A DNA stretch of 63,048 nucleotides, taken from the NCBI RefSeq assembly GCF_009766105.1, contig NZ_LMUH01000001.1:1-63048 (forward strand), given 5' to 3'. Position 1 is the stretch's first letter. Every line of letters starts with the position of its first letter. Source of the DNA: Granulicella sp. S156. Lineage in GTDB: Bacteria; Acidobacteriota; Terriglobia; Terriglobales; Acidobacteriaceae. Of this stretch, positions 7,985 to 15,913 are shown one piece after another. The notes under the pieces were generated by a model. That model was given only the letters and a program-made list of their open reading frames with translations, did not search any database and was not told where the DNA came from. Position numbers and translations under genes: made by a program.

Positions 7985-9889
7985 TTAGTGTCCTGCCTCT
8001 TCTGGGGCCGGCGTCAGTGGTTTCGCGATCTCATCCAGATAATCGGGCGTACCACCCACCCGCACTAACGAGGGATATCGCTCCCCGTCGTGATAATCGA
8101 TAGGCACTGTTATCACATGCGTGTCGTTCTGCACGATCAGCTCCATTGGTCCCGCCGCTGTCTTGCTCTTCCGCACCGCCGCCCGTAGTACATCGCCCGA
8201 ATAAAGCAACCCATTGACCGCCAGGATCTTCTCACCCGGAGCCAGCCGCGCCTTGTCCCCAGGGGCGCCTACTCGCACGTCGGTGATCCCACCTTGGGCA
8301 TCCAGCTGAAGCCCCAGCGAATACCAGACATTCACTCCTGCCGACCCGGACCACAGCGACATTGCGGTCTCATAGTACTCGTTCAGCTTCTCCGTGTAGA
8401 CCAGCTTGTATCCGCCCTGCTCGATCCCCTCCACATTGACATGCGGCTGCACCCGATACACGCGCTCCCGAAGGAACTTCGCCCAGTCGTAGGGCGCAAC
8501 CTGATTCAGATCGTTCACTAACTCTTCGAGTTCATACGGAACAATTTGCGGCGGTGTGCTGCCTTTGCCAGCCAGGAAGATGGCCAGAAAATCGTGCAGG
8601 TTCTTCTGGTCGTTCGTCAGCTTGCGAATCGTTGTGTCCACATCCAGCCAAATCAGGTCTCCCTCCTCGTAGTAATCCGCGCCGCGCCGCCAACTCGACC
8701 ACGCTGAACCACCCTGCAAGCCAGAGATCCCAACCGCTGTATCCTCCGTGCTACGCCAGACCCGTCCCGACATAGAATCCTGCATCGCCGCAATCGAGGC
8801 CAGATAGTCTCGATACTGCTCCGGGGTCAAGAATCCGCAACGTGCTCCCAGCACATTTCCGAGATAATCTGTCAGCCCTTCGTACACCCATAGCAGTTCG
8901 CCTTTCATGGGCGTCGCGTAGTCCGCGGTCGCCAGCCCTGCTGGCCGTCGATACTTTCCGTTCCATGAGTGCGTGTACTCGTGCGACAGCACCGGGCCGC
9001 CGCTCTCCAGAGCTTGGTCCGTCTTGAGCGCTCCGTTCGGCAGCGAATCGTCCGACGACTCATGATGCTCCAGCCCCCCGTAAGGTTGATTCTTAGTCAG
9101 TGTCAGCAGGAAATGGTAGCTCTCATAGTGCGTCGAACTGTACATTGCTCTAGCTTCTGTCACCAGATGTTTCAGATCCGCCACCACGCTCGGCCGCAGC
9201 TCCACGTCTTCCGGCGTATCGCCAGCCACATCAAGAAACACGGGTTTCGCCGCCCCCGAGTTCGCTGCTTCGGGGTTCAGCGCGTACTCATGAAAGTTGA
9301 TACCGGTCATAACTGGCGAGTCCTCCAGCGTTTCCACTGTGGTTGCCGCAAAGTGCATGGTTCCACCCGTTGGGTGTTTGGGGTCGTACGGAGAGATTGG
9401 CTTGAGTGAGGTGCCAACCCCCCATCCCGCAGGCACAGTCACTGACGGCTGGATCGCAATCTGCCGCACCGGCACGCCTGCCGGATACAACATCAGGTCC
9501 TCCCATTCCAGCATTGCCAGTTCATTCGTCGACTTGATATTCGCGATAAAGTCCAGATGGGCGTGCAGCGTTGTCACGCCGGCCGGCACGGTCAGGTGAA
9601 ACTGGTACAGATCCACCTCGTCGCGCTGCCACTCGATCGTCTGCCCATTCGCCGTGAACACGATGCCCGTGATGTCATTGTCGACGTTCTTTGGCGCGTG
9701 ATGACCCGGAATCCACTTCGCCTCGGTCACCACGAGCGGACCTGCATGCACGGGCAGATCGATCTCCGCATGGAACAGCTTGCGGGGAGCATCGGTAAGA
9801 TCAGCTGTGATCTGAATCGGTGCTTGTTGGGAGAAGGCTGAAACAGAACTGAGAAGAAGAGTCAGGAAAAACAGAAGGCTCCGCACCAT
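7985..9889 (-). CDS. M61-family (glycyl aminopeptidase-like) metallopeptidase
   Basis: A 634-residue exported zinc peptidase. It has an N-terminal signal peptide (SLLFFLTLLLSSVSAFSQQ), then an M61 N-terminal beta domain. The catalytic helix SHEYTHSWNGKYRRP carries HEXXH, with the third ligand in LLWVYEGLTDYLG. A C-terminal PDZ domain follows (GAPGDKARLAPGEKILAVNG). It probably trims N-terminal residues from peptides in the periplasm. A paralogue of almost the same length with the same motifs lies at 47650-49545. It stands alone, divergent from the CPBP gene at 10015. Confidence 0.92.
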   Translation of the reverse strand: MVRSLLFFLTLLLSSVSAFSQQAPIQITADLTDAPRKLFHAEIDLPVHAGPLVVTEAKWIPGHHAPKNVDNDITGIVFTANGQTIEWQRDEVDLYQFHLTVPAGVTTLHAHLDFIANIKSTNELAMLEWEDLMLYPAGVPVRQIAIQPSVTVPAGWGVGTSLKPISPYDPKHPTGGTMHFAATTVETLEDSPVMTGINFHEYALNPEAANSGAAKPVFLDVAGDTPEDVELRPSVVADLKHLVTEARAMYSSTHYESYHFLLTLTKNQPYGGLEHHESSDDSLPNGALKTDQALESGGPVLSHEYTHSWNGKYRRPAGLATADYATPMKGELLWVYEGLTDYLGNVLGARCGFLTPEQYRDYLASIAAMQDSMSGRVWRSTEDTAVGISGLQGGSAWSSWRRGADYYEEGDLIWLDVDTTIRKLTNDQKNLHDFLAIFLAGKGSTPPQIVPYELEELVNDLNQVAPYDWAKFLRERVYRVQPHVNVEGIEQGGYKLVYTEKLNEYYETAMSLWSGSAGVNVWYSLGLQLDAQGGITDVRVGAPGDKARLAPGEKILAVNGLLYSGDVLRAAVRKSKTAAGPMELIVQNDTHVITVPIDYHDGERYPSLVRVGGTPDYLDEIAKPLTPAPEEAGH

Positions 9890-10014
9890 GTGACGACCTC
9901 TGTGGAGAAGTGTGTTCTGGCGGTTCCCCGCAAGTGTAGCATCGTGTCCCGCAAGCTGCGGAGTACAGCAACTACACGTTGAGTTGCAAGTGAGCGCTAC
10001 ACTTAAGGGTGCGC

Positions 10015-10890
10015 ATGGTTACCCCGGCAATTGTGATTGCGGCTGTTTTTACGCTGGTGCCTTTTCTGGCGGCGGCCTTCTTTTCAGGCAAGCTGACGGC
10101 TAAGATGAAGGCGCTCCCGACGTGGCTGCAACTCGTCGCGCCCGCTGGGCTGTCTCTTTCGTATGTGCTGGTCGCATGGTCCGCTCGAGTCTTCCGGTGG
10201 GGTTGGTTCGCGGTGTATGTTTTGATTCCGGTTGCGGTCTCGTGGCTGCTATATGAGGGCCGCCGCCACGATCCTGGTCGAAGAGGCAACTGGAGAGACT
10301 ATGTGGTTCTCTTCAGCCTGGGGCTTGCTGTCGATCTGCGCTGGCTGGAACACGCGTGGCCGGCTCATCTTGCCGTCTTCAGTAAGATGCTTCTTCTGAA
10401 TGCCGGCATCTGGGGCTTCCTCGTCGTGCGACAACTGGATGGCGTTGGTTTCGATCTTCGCCTGCGCCGCAGCGATTTTGGCGTTGGCCTAAGAGAACTG
10501 GCGATCTATGCGCCGCTGGCAGCCCTGCTTGGACTGCGCCTCGGTTTTCTGCATCTGCATCTATCCGTGGCAGCGATGTTGAAGCTGCCGCTCACCTTGT
10601 TCTTCACTTTCTTCTTTATTGCTGTTCCCGAGGAGCTCTTCTTTCGCGGGTGGATGCAAAACCTCATGGAGCGGCGTGTTGGACGGTATCCTGCTCTGTT
10701 TCTGACCTCAGTCCTCTTTGGGCTTTCCCATTTCAACAAGCGTGCTCTCCACTTCAACTGGCGATACGTGCTGCTGGCAGCGCTGGCCGGAATCTTCTAT
10801 GGCCGAGCCTGGCGTCAAGAGCGGCGTGTTGGCGCATCAGCTATTACGCATGCGGGCGTCGATGCCATATGGTCGACCTGGTTGCGCTGA
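10015..10890 (+). CDS. CPBP-family intramembrane metalloprotease
   Basis: About 290 residues with roughly eight hydrophobic segments. The CPBP (Abi) motifs are intact: EELFFRG (EExxxR-type), FGLSHFN and a late THAGVD. Members are membrane glutamate proteases related to Rce1, used in prenyl-protein processing, bacteriocin self-immunity or regulated cleavage. AAGGG four bases before ATG 10015 supports that start; GTG 10009 is an alternative. The 3' end overlaps by 76 bases the 3' end of a second, convergent CPBP-like gene. Confidence 0.85.
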   Translation: MVTPAIVIAAVFTLVPFLAAAFFSGKLTAKMKALPTWLQLVAPAGLSLSYVLVAWSARVFRWGWFAVYVLIPVAVSWLLYEGRRHDPGRRGNWRDYVVLFSLGLAVDLRWLEHAWPAHLAVFSKMLLLNAGIWGFLVVRQLDGVGFDLRLRRSDFGVGLRELAIYAPLAALLGLRLGFLHLHLSVAAMLKLPLTLFFTFFFIAVPEELFFRGWMQNLMERRVGRYPALFLTSVLFGLSHFNKRALHFNWRYVLLAALAGIFYGRAWRQERRVGASAITHAGVDAIWSTWLR

Positions 10891-11558
10891 TGGTAGCGAT
10901 GGGGATGATAGCGCAGATATCCGAGGCCCACGCGCATATTGTGGGTCACCTGCCCAGGTACGGTCGTCGCAATGCAGATGCCCAGGATGGCGTGCGTCAG
11001 GGCCAGGGGATAGAGGTTACGGTAGTGCAGAAAGAGCAGGCAGGACGCAAGCCCCCAAAGCAGCGTTGCCGGCGTCAGAATGGGGTTCGGCAGGTGCGCG
11101 AGAGCGAAGATCGTTGCGGTCGCCAGTACCGCCGCGAGTTTTCCGGGCAGAAGCCGCAAGAGCCGTTGCAGGGAAAAAACAAGCAGCAGTAGCTGTTGTA
11201 CAAAGGACCATATCGCGTAGCCGATGTAGGTTTTGAAAAACAGCCAGGGAGTATCCGGCACGTGCAGCGTTCCGAGCTGCCATGAGATAACCACAGCGAC
11301 GGCTGCCATCAGCAGGGCTATGCCCACGATCCAAAGGGGCCGGAGCAGGTTGGCCGTATGCAGGCCCATCTTTTTCCAGCCGTCGAACGACAGCCAACTT
11401 ACCACCAGGATCCAGAGAACGGGCAACCAGTAAAGCGCTCTCTGCCAAGGGCGGGGCGTCCAGATGACCAGCAGGATGAGCACGTATCCAACACAGAGCT
11501 CCATGAGATCGAGACGTCTGCGTTCTGCGGTCGCCGTAGTGGACACTTCGTCTGTCAT
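10815..11558 (-). CDS. CPBP-like membrane protein lacking the glutamate pair
   Basis: A 247-residue membrane protein with about seven hydrophobic segments. The CPBP region is recognisable from FALAHLPNP (FxxxH motif) and LALTHAILG. Where the family has EExxxR, this protein reads SFVQQLLLLVFSLQR, so both catalytic glutamates are glutamines. It is probably a non-proteolytic or altered homologue. Its C-terminal tail is encoded antisense to the end of the CPBP gene at 10015 (76 bp overlap). The start is ATG 11558 with only a weak ribosome site. Confidence 0.75.
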   Translation of the reverse strand: MTDEVSTTATAERRRLDLMELCVGYVLILLVIWTPRPWQRALYWLPVLWILVVSWLSFDGWKKMGLHTANLLRPLWIVGIALLMAAVAVVISWQLGTLHVPDTPWLFFKTYIGYAIWSFVQQLLLLVFSLQRLLRLLPGKLAAVLATATIFALAHLPNPILTPATLLWGLASCLLFLHYRNLYPLALTHAILGICIATTVPGQVTHNMRVGLGYLRYHPHRYHQRNQVDHMASTPACVIADAPTRRS

Positions 11559-11573
11559 GCAGGTTCACCCGTT

Positions 11574-11864
11574 CTAAGTCTCAGCCAGAAACGCCTCTAC
11601 CAAAGCCTTCCACTCTGCCTCTAGAGTTGTTTGACGGTAATTACTCGAGCGCTGGTACCAATAATCTGCGTTCCAGGCAGAACCTTCCTTGCGATGAAGG
11701 TAAGCGTGGACAGCCATGCCCTCTTTGGTTTCCAGTTCATCGACCAGAGCATGGGCCTTTGCCCAATCTCCCTTTGCATCCCACCATAGAGCCGTAAGTG
11801 GAACGGACAGGCCGCGCCTGGGGGCTTCGTCTGCGAGCGACTTTGTGAATTGTTCGGAGTTCAT
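11574..11864 (-). CDS. Small conserved-looking hypothetical protein (96 aa)
   Basis: A soluble 96-residue protein rich in Trp and Glu (LWWDAKGDWAKAHALVDELE, NADYWYQRSSNYRQ). I recognise it only as a type of short conserved hypothetical with a helical, TPR-like feel. ATG 11864 follows AAGGAT at good spacing. It ends 15 bases before the start of the CPBP-like gene on the same strand, so the two are likely transcribed together. Confidence 0.7.
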   Translation of the reverse strand: MNSEQFTKSLADEAPRRGLSVPLTALWWDAKGDWAKAHALVDELETKEGMAVHAYLHRKEGSAWNADYWYQRSSNYRQTTLEAEWKALVEAFLAET

Positions 11865-11926
11865 TTGCGATCCTTCTGTGCGACGAACGGCTCAATCATA
11901 CCGCCGGGCAAGCAGGAGGAAAATCT

Positions 11927-12727
11927 TTAACGCAGAGTGTTGCGGAGGAACGCGAGTATGGCGGCGTTGAAGAGTTCAGGCCTCTGCAGTGGGGCGAAGT
12001 GGCTTACGTTGTCTAGGGTGATCAAGTGCGCGTTTGGAAGGCTTTGAGCAAGATACTCCGCGTGTTCGCGTTTGATGAATTCATCGTGCTCGCTTTGTAC
12101 GATTGCGACAGGCACGCTGATCTTCGCGAGGTCGTGTGTGGAGTAGTTGGGTTGCGTCTGCTGCATCAGCGTGACATCAGCGACGAAGTCCTGGAAGCGC
12201 TCTGGCGTAGCCGATAGCTGGGCATAGTCTTTTACGTGTCGAGCGAAACACCGGTCCAGCGTTGGAGTGGCTGCAAAGGGCTTTACGCCGCTTGGGTCCA
12301 TGTTGCAGGCAAAGAAGAACACGCCTGCGACGCGTGAGGGGACTTTTGCAGCCAGGACCAGAGCGGTACAGGCACCGTCGCTCCACCCCACCAGGCTGAC
12401 TCTTTCAAGATGCAAGGCGTCCATCACTGCCAGAACGTCGGACGCCATTAGCTCATACGAGAACGGTTGTGTGTCGCGAGTGCTGCGGCCATGGCCACGG
12501 CTATCGATCAAAACGACACGATAGCCGCTGTGTATCAATGCTGGAACCTGGTAGCCCCAATTGCCGCTGTGGCCGAGGCCTCCATGCAGCAGGAACACGG
12601 GTAAGCCAGAACCGTAGGTGCTGTACCAGATCCGAGCTCCCGCGTGTTCGAGGTAGCCTTGATTCTCTGCGACCGGCAAGGGAGCTGCGCCGTCCGTCTC
12701 GAACTTCTTGAGTTCGTCATCGTACAT
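11927..12727 (-). CDS. Alpha/beta-fold hydrolase
   Basis: A 266-residue alpha/beta hydrolase. It shows the oxyanion region PVFLLHGGLGHSGNW, RGHGRS, the nucleophile elbow VGWSDGACTALV (catalytic Ser), a late acid in VQSEHDEFIKREH and the catalytic His in NVSHFAPLQRPE. The substrate is unknown; the size and motifs fit an esterase or lactonase-like enzyme. It lies about 60 bases upstream of the 96-residue protein gene on the same strand and may head that transcript. Confidence 0.88.
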   Translation of the reverse strand: MYDDELKKFETDGAAPLPVAENQGYLEHAGARIWYSTYGSGLPVFLLHGGLGHSGNWGYQVPALIHSGYRVVLIDSRGHGRSTRDTQPFSYELMASDVLAVMDALHLERVSLVGWSDGACTALVLAAKVPSRVAGVFFFACNMDPSGVKPFAATPTLDRCFARHVKDYAQLSATPERFQDFVADVTLMQQTQPNYSTHDLAKISVPVAIVQSEHDEFIKREHAEYLAQSLPNAHLITLDNVSHFAPLQRPELFNAAILAFLRNTLR

Positions 12728-13145
12728 GTCTGTTTTGATTTTCCTCGATCAGTTACGACCGCTTCAGCATAGCTCATGCTAAATGCGCTTTGAATGGGCA
12801 GTGGTAGTTTCTCCAGGGCAGGGGACTAACTCGAGACCAAGGCGCGCGGTATGTTGCGTACAGGGATTCTGGAAGCTTTCATTAGTCTGACCGCGACTGA
12901 TTCTACTCAGACAAGCGGTTTTCTAGAGGATAAAACGTAATTTCTGCTTGCAAGGGTCGGCCTTGTTGGAGTAGGGTTGTGCGGCTTCACGAAACAGAGA
13001 AATAAATAGCCTGAAAAAGCTCAAGTACCTACTATTCATCCGGGTGAACGTGACCCGCTAGAAGCGCCGCCCTGTCGTCGGGCTGCCTCTATGGTCCCGT
13101 ATCCAAAACGCACGTCAAACCGGCTTCAACACAGGAGGAACCAAC
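12728..13145. other. Long leader/intergenic region before the alginate lyase
   Basis: About 420 bases between divergent genes without a credible gene. It contains GGGTGAACGTGACCC at about 13041-13055, a small hairpin, and a GC-rich block at 13060-13100, followed by ACAGGAGGA just before the lyase ATG. It could hold a structured 5' leader, but I could not match it to a known riboswitch. Confidence 0.35.
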
Positions 13146-13910
13146 ATGAACCGCATCGTCATCCGCATTGGCCTTGCCCTCGGCGCAATTTTCTTCGCTA
13201 ATATCTCCGCCAAGGCCCAACTCAACCCTGATGTCCCTCCCGGCGGCAACTTCGATCTGAGCTACTGGAATCTCCAGCTCCCCACCGGTTCTGCCGGCGA
13301 CCCCAACACCATCTACAGCTCCCAGTTGGTGGGTGACAGCGGCTATGAGAACTACTCCTATTTCTTTACTGAAAGCGGCGACGGCGCCATGGTCATGAAG
13401 GTTCCTGGCAGCCCCGATGACACCGGCTGTGTTACCACCCCCAACTCCACCCACTGCCGCACCGAGTTGGCTGAAACCTCCAGCTGGAGTCCCAACAACG
13501 AGCCCAATCGGATGTACGCGACTCTCTACGTCACCGAAGCCGACCCGACCAATTATGGCACCGTCATCGGCCAGATCCATATAGACGCCAGCGTCTCCAC
13601 CAAGCCAGTTTGCGAGCTGTATTACAACCAGAACGGTGACATCACAATCGGCGTAGAACAAACGACCTCAGGCGATGACGAGGTCTTTACACCTCTCACC
13701 AACGTCCCCGTAGGCACCACCTTCTCCTACGAGCTCAAGTATGAGAGCAACACGCTCGTAGTCAATATCAACGGCACCTGGTGGACCCTCGACACCTACT
13801 CCCTCGACGCCCCGCTCAGTTATTTCAAGGCCGGCAACTACAACCAGAGCACCGACTCCCAGAGCGGCCCCTCCGACGTTCACTTCCTCTCCCTCTCGAT
13901 CGTCCACTAA
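13146..13910 (+). CDS. Polysaccharide lyase family 7, alginate-lyase-like
   Basis: A 254-residue exported protein with a signal peptide (LALGAIFFANISAKAQ). All three PL7 signatures are present: CRTELAE (R-x-E-L), VIGQIHID (QIH) and YFKAGNYNQS (YFKAGxYxQ). These form the substrate cleft for beta-elimination of polyuronates such as alginate. The opening FDLSYWNLQLPTGS is typical of the family. AGGAGGA precedes the ATG. It is not next to other carbohydrate genes, so the soil substrate, perhaps bacterial or algal alginate or polyglucuronate, is unknown. Confidence 0.92.
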   Translation: MNRIVIRIGLALGAIFFANISAKAQLNPDVPPGGNFDLSYWNLQLPTGSAGDPNTIYSSQLVGDSGYENYSYFFTESGDGAMVMKVPGSPDDTGCVTTPNSTHCRTELAETSSWSPNNEPNRMYATLYVTEADPTNYGTVIGQIHIDASVSTKPVCELYYNQNGDITIGVEQTTSGDDEVFTPLTNVPVGTTFSYELKYESNTLVVNINGTWWTLDTYSLDAPLSYFKAGNYNQSTDSQSGPSDVHFLSLSIVH

Positions 13911-13948
13911 AGACAGCAGGGCAATAAGCGTAAGCCACCACTCGGGCA

Positions 13949-13983
13949 CCCCACCCTTGAGCGAGTTCTCGCACAGGGTGGGG
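13949..13983 (+). terminator. Terminator-like palindrome after PL7 gene
   Basis: Arms CCCCACCCT (13949-13957) and AGGGTGGGG (13975-13983) enclose a loop with further pairing. It lies between the convergent lyase and 14014 genes. It shares the CCCCACCCT core with the elements at 36475-36519 and 52275-52309. Confidence 0.6.
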
Positions 13984-14013
13984 CGTCGTTTGTGATGATG
14001 ACAAGAGGCTGGG

Positions 14014-15009
14014 TTAGGCCAACTGCGTCTTGCGCAGGTGCTTCCTGGATTTTTTGAGGCTCTTCACCACAGCCTTGCTGATGACCTTCGTCACATTCAG
14101 GCTGTCGCTGTCGGAGCCCTCGGACTTCTTCATGTCTTCATCGAAGATAGGCGTTCCGTCTTGTGTGGACACCGTCAGGTGGAAGGTAAGCTTTGTCGTC
14201 CCCACGAAGTGTCCCAATGGTCCCACAGACGCGCGGACTGCCTGATCGCCCTTGTTGAAGGCTATGGCCCGCACTTTGATGCGGAACTCCGCGCAGTTTC
14301 CTTCTGAACTTCGGTCTCCGGCGCGGTAAACATTCAGGATGGTCTTCTCGGACTTCAGCTGTTGCACGAGACGCTCATAGAGAAGGACACGGTCCTCCGG
14401 TGGAAACTCAGATTGAAGGCCTGTCTCAATCTCTTCCACTCGGACGGTATTTTCCTGCACCTTCCATGTTGGGCAAACAGCGGGTGCCGAAATGGCGGAG
14501 ACGTGGGTGGTGGCGGGAAGAACATCGAGTTCGTCCAAGGCTGTGGCGATGTCTTCGGAGTCGAGTACAAAGACGGCGCCATGATATTCGCCTGAATTAT
14601 CCAGGAATTCGAGGGTCAGCAGACCAACCTTCTTATGGGTAACGGCACCAAGGGCCAAACCGCCGCCGTAGGGAATGAGCATGCGCGCGATCTGGCCTGC
14701 CGTGCCTCCAGTTTCAACGCGTTCGTCACCACTTGAGGCTTCGATGATGCGTTGATGCGGGATCTCGGCGAACCCTTGCTCCGTGGTGAAACGCAGATTC
14801 CGTCCGTTGAAAGAAAGCGTTCCCACGGAGTTAGGCTCTATCCCGGGTAAACCGATGAGAGCTTTTACTGACGTGATTTTTCTGGGCGGTGGTTGGTCGA
14901 GAGCGGCGATGCCTTTCGTTTGAGCCTGCAGCGAAGTGCCAGTGAAAAGAATGAGCGCGGCGGCCTGCAAGGTTGAACATCCTACGATATTTCTGAATCG
15001 ATACAGCAT
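14014..15009 (-). CDS. Secreted protein of unknown function (331 aa)
   Basis: The N-terminus carries a signal peptide (STLQAAALILFTGTSLQAQ). The first half is a small beta-rich region (VGTLSFNGRNLRFTTEQGFA) with a Gly-rich hydrophobic stretch LIPYGGGLALGAV. The second half (about 170-330) resembles DUF4410-type exported proteins (VYRAGDRSSEGNCAEFRIKV, FDEDMKKSEG), but the match is weak. It ends in a basic tail, KSLKKSRKHLRK. ATG 15009 is preceded by GGGAAGGGA and is preferred to the TTG at 15033. It is divergent from tetR. Confidence 0.75.
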   Translation of the reverse strand: MLYRFRNIVGCSTLQAAALILFTGTSLQAQTKGIAALDQPPPRKITSVKALIGLPGIEPNSVGTLSFNGRNLRFTTEQGFAEIPHQRIIEASSGDERVETGGTAGQIARMLIPYGGGLALGAVTHKKVGLLTLEFLDNSGEYHGAVFVLDSEDIATALDELDVLPATTHVSAISAPAVCPTWKVQENTVRVEEIETGLQSEFPPEDRVLLYERLVQQLKSEKTILNVYRAGDRSSEGNCAEFRIKVRAIAFNKGDQAVRASVGPLGHFVGTTKLTFHLTVSTQDGTPIFDEDMKKSEGSDSDSLNVTKVISKAVVKSLKKSRKHLRKTQLA

Positions 15010-15059
15010 GGGTGGTCCCTTCCCGAACTTCAATATTTTGAATGTATCATCTTTTTGGT

Positions 15060-15076
15060 AGTCACTGTCATTTACT
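15060..15076. promoter_or_regulatory. Candidate TetR operator
   Basis: The 17-base site reads AGTCACTGTCATTTACT, an imperfect palindrome of form AGTnAnTGnCAnTnACT centred at 15068. It sits between the divergent tetR and 14014-15009 genes, where a TetR repressor usually binds. The assignment rests on symmetry and position only. Confidence 0.4.
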
Positions 15077-15099
15077 AGTTGCTTCCTTTTTAGGCTACA

Positions 15100-15798
15100 A
15101 TGCTTTCCATGGGTCTAAGAGAGAAGAAAGCTCAACGAAACCGCGACCGCATCATTGCTGAAGCAATGGCGCTTTTTGGCGGTAGCGGTATTGGCTACGA
15201 ATCGACGACGATGGAAGTGATTGCCGAGGCGGCGGATATCAGTCCATCCACGCTCTATCGCTACTTTCCGACCAAGGATTCGATTGTTCTGGCCAGCTTG
15301 ATGAGGAACACTGCCAAATTCTCTGAGGTGTTCGCACAACGCGTTAAAGAATTACCGGTGGAGCGCGCCTTAGCCGAGGCGATCTTCGCCGTGCTCGCGG
15401 TCGAAGACGCAGAGCCGAAACATGCTTTGATGGTTCGCTCGATTCTTAGCCAATCGCCCGTAGCGCGGGCTCGCCTGTGGGACTATCTGGGGGAACTGCA
15501 GTTTCAACTGACCCGGCAACTCGCGGAATGTCTGGGAAAGAAGCCAGATGACCTGAGTATTAATCTGACGGCCCGGATAGCGCTCGAAGTTCTCATGGCA
15601 GCTGCCGATATCTGGCGCGACAGCAAGGGGAAAGTCTCTTCACGGGGGACTGCAGCGCAGTTTATGCGGCTGCTGAGGGAGGGAGTTGTCCTATTTCCAG
15701 ATGCTGGTACAGAGGATGTCTCTAAAGGGGCAGTTTTGAAAAAGTCCACAAAGAAGAGCCCTGTACGGAAGATCGAAAGCAGACTCCGGTCGAGATGA
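15100..15798 (+). CDS. TetR/AcrR-family transcriptional regulator
   Basis: A 232-residue protein. The N-terminal helix-turn-helix reads TMEVIAEAADISPSTLYRYF, followed by PTKDSIV, the standard TetR DNA-binding domain; the rest is a helical ligand-binding domain. It probably represses the divergent secreted-protein gene through the site at 15060-15076. The start may be ATG 15100 or ATG 15112. The last codons (LRSR and stop) lie inside a 17-base repeat arm (15784-15800), so the natural C-terminus may have been altered by that element. Confidence 0.88.
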   Translation: MLSMGLREKKAQRNRDRIIAEAMALFGGSGIGYESTTMEVIAEAADISPSTLYRYFPTKDSIVLASLMRNTAKFSEVFAQRVKELPVERALAEAIFAVLAVEDAEPKHALMVRSILSQSPVARARLWDYLGELQFQLTRQLAECLGKKPDDLSINLTARIALEVLMAAADIWRDSKGKVSSRGTAAQFMRLLREGVVLFPDAGTEDVSKGAVLKKSTKKSPVRKIESRLRSR

Positions 15799-15800
15799 CA
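15784..15800 (+). repeat. Half-copy of palindromic repeat at the end of tetR
   Basis: CTCCGGTCGAGATGACA is identical to the right arm end of the long palindrome at 19439-19586. It contains the last codons and stop of tetR. No left arm is seen nearby. Confidence 0.65.
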
Positions 15801-15913
15801 ATTCTGGGGTAATTCATCTGGGGTAGTTTATTCCTGCATCACCCTATCGATGAACCCGCTACAAGTAGGGCCACTTGTCGCATCCTATAGAAAGACGAGG
15901 ACCTGAAGGTTCG

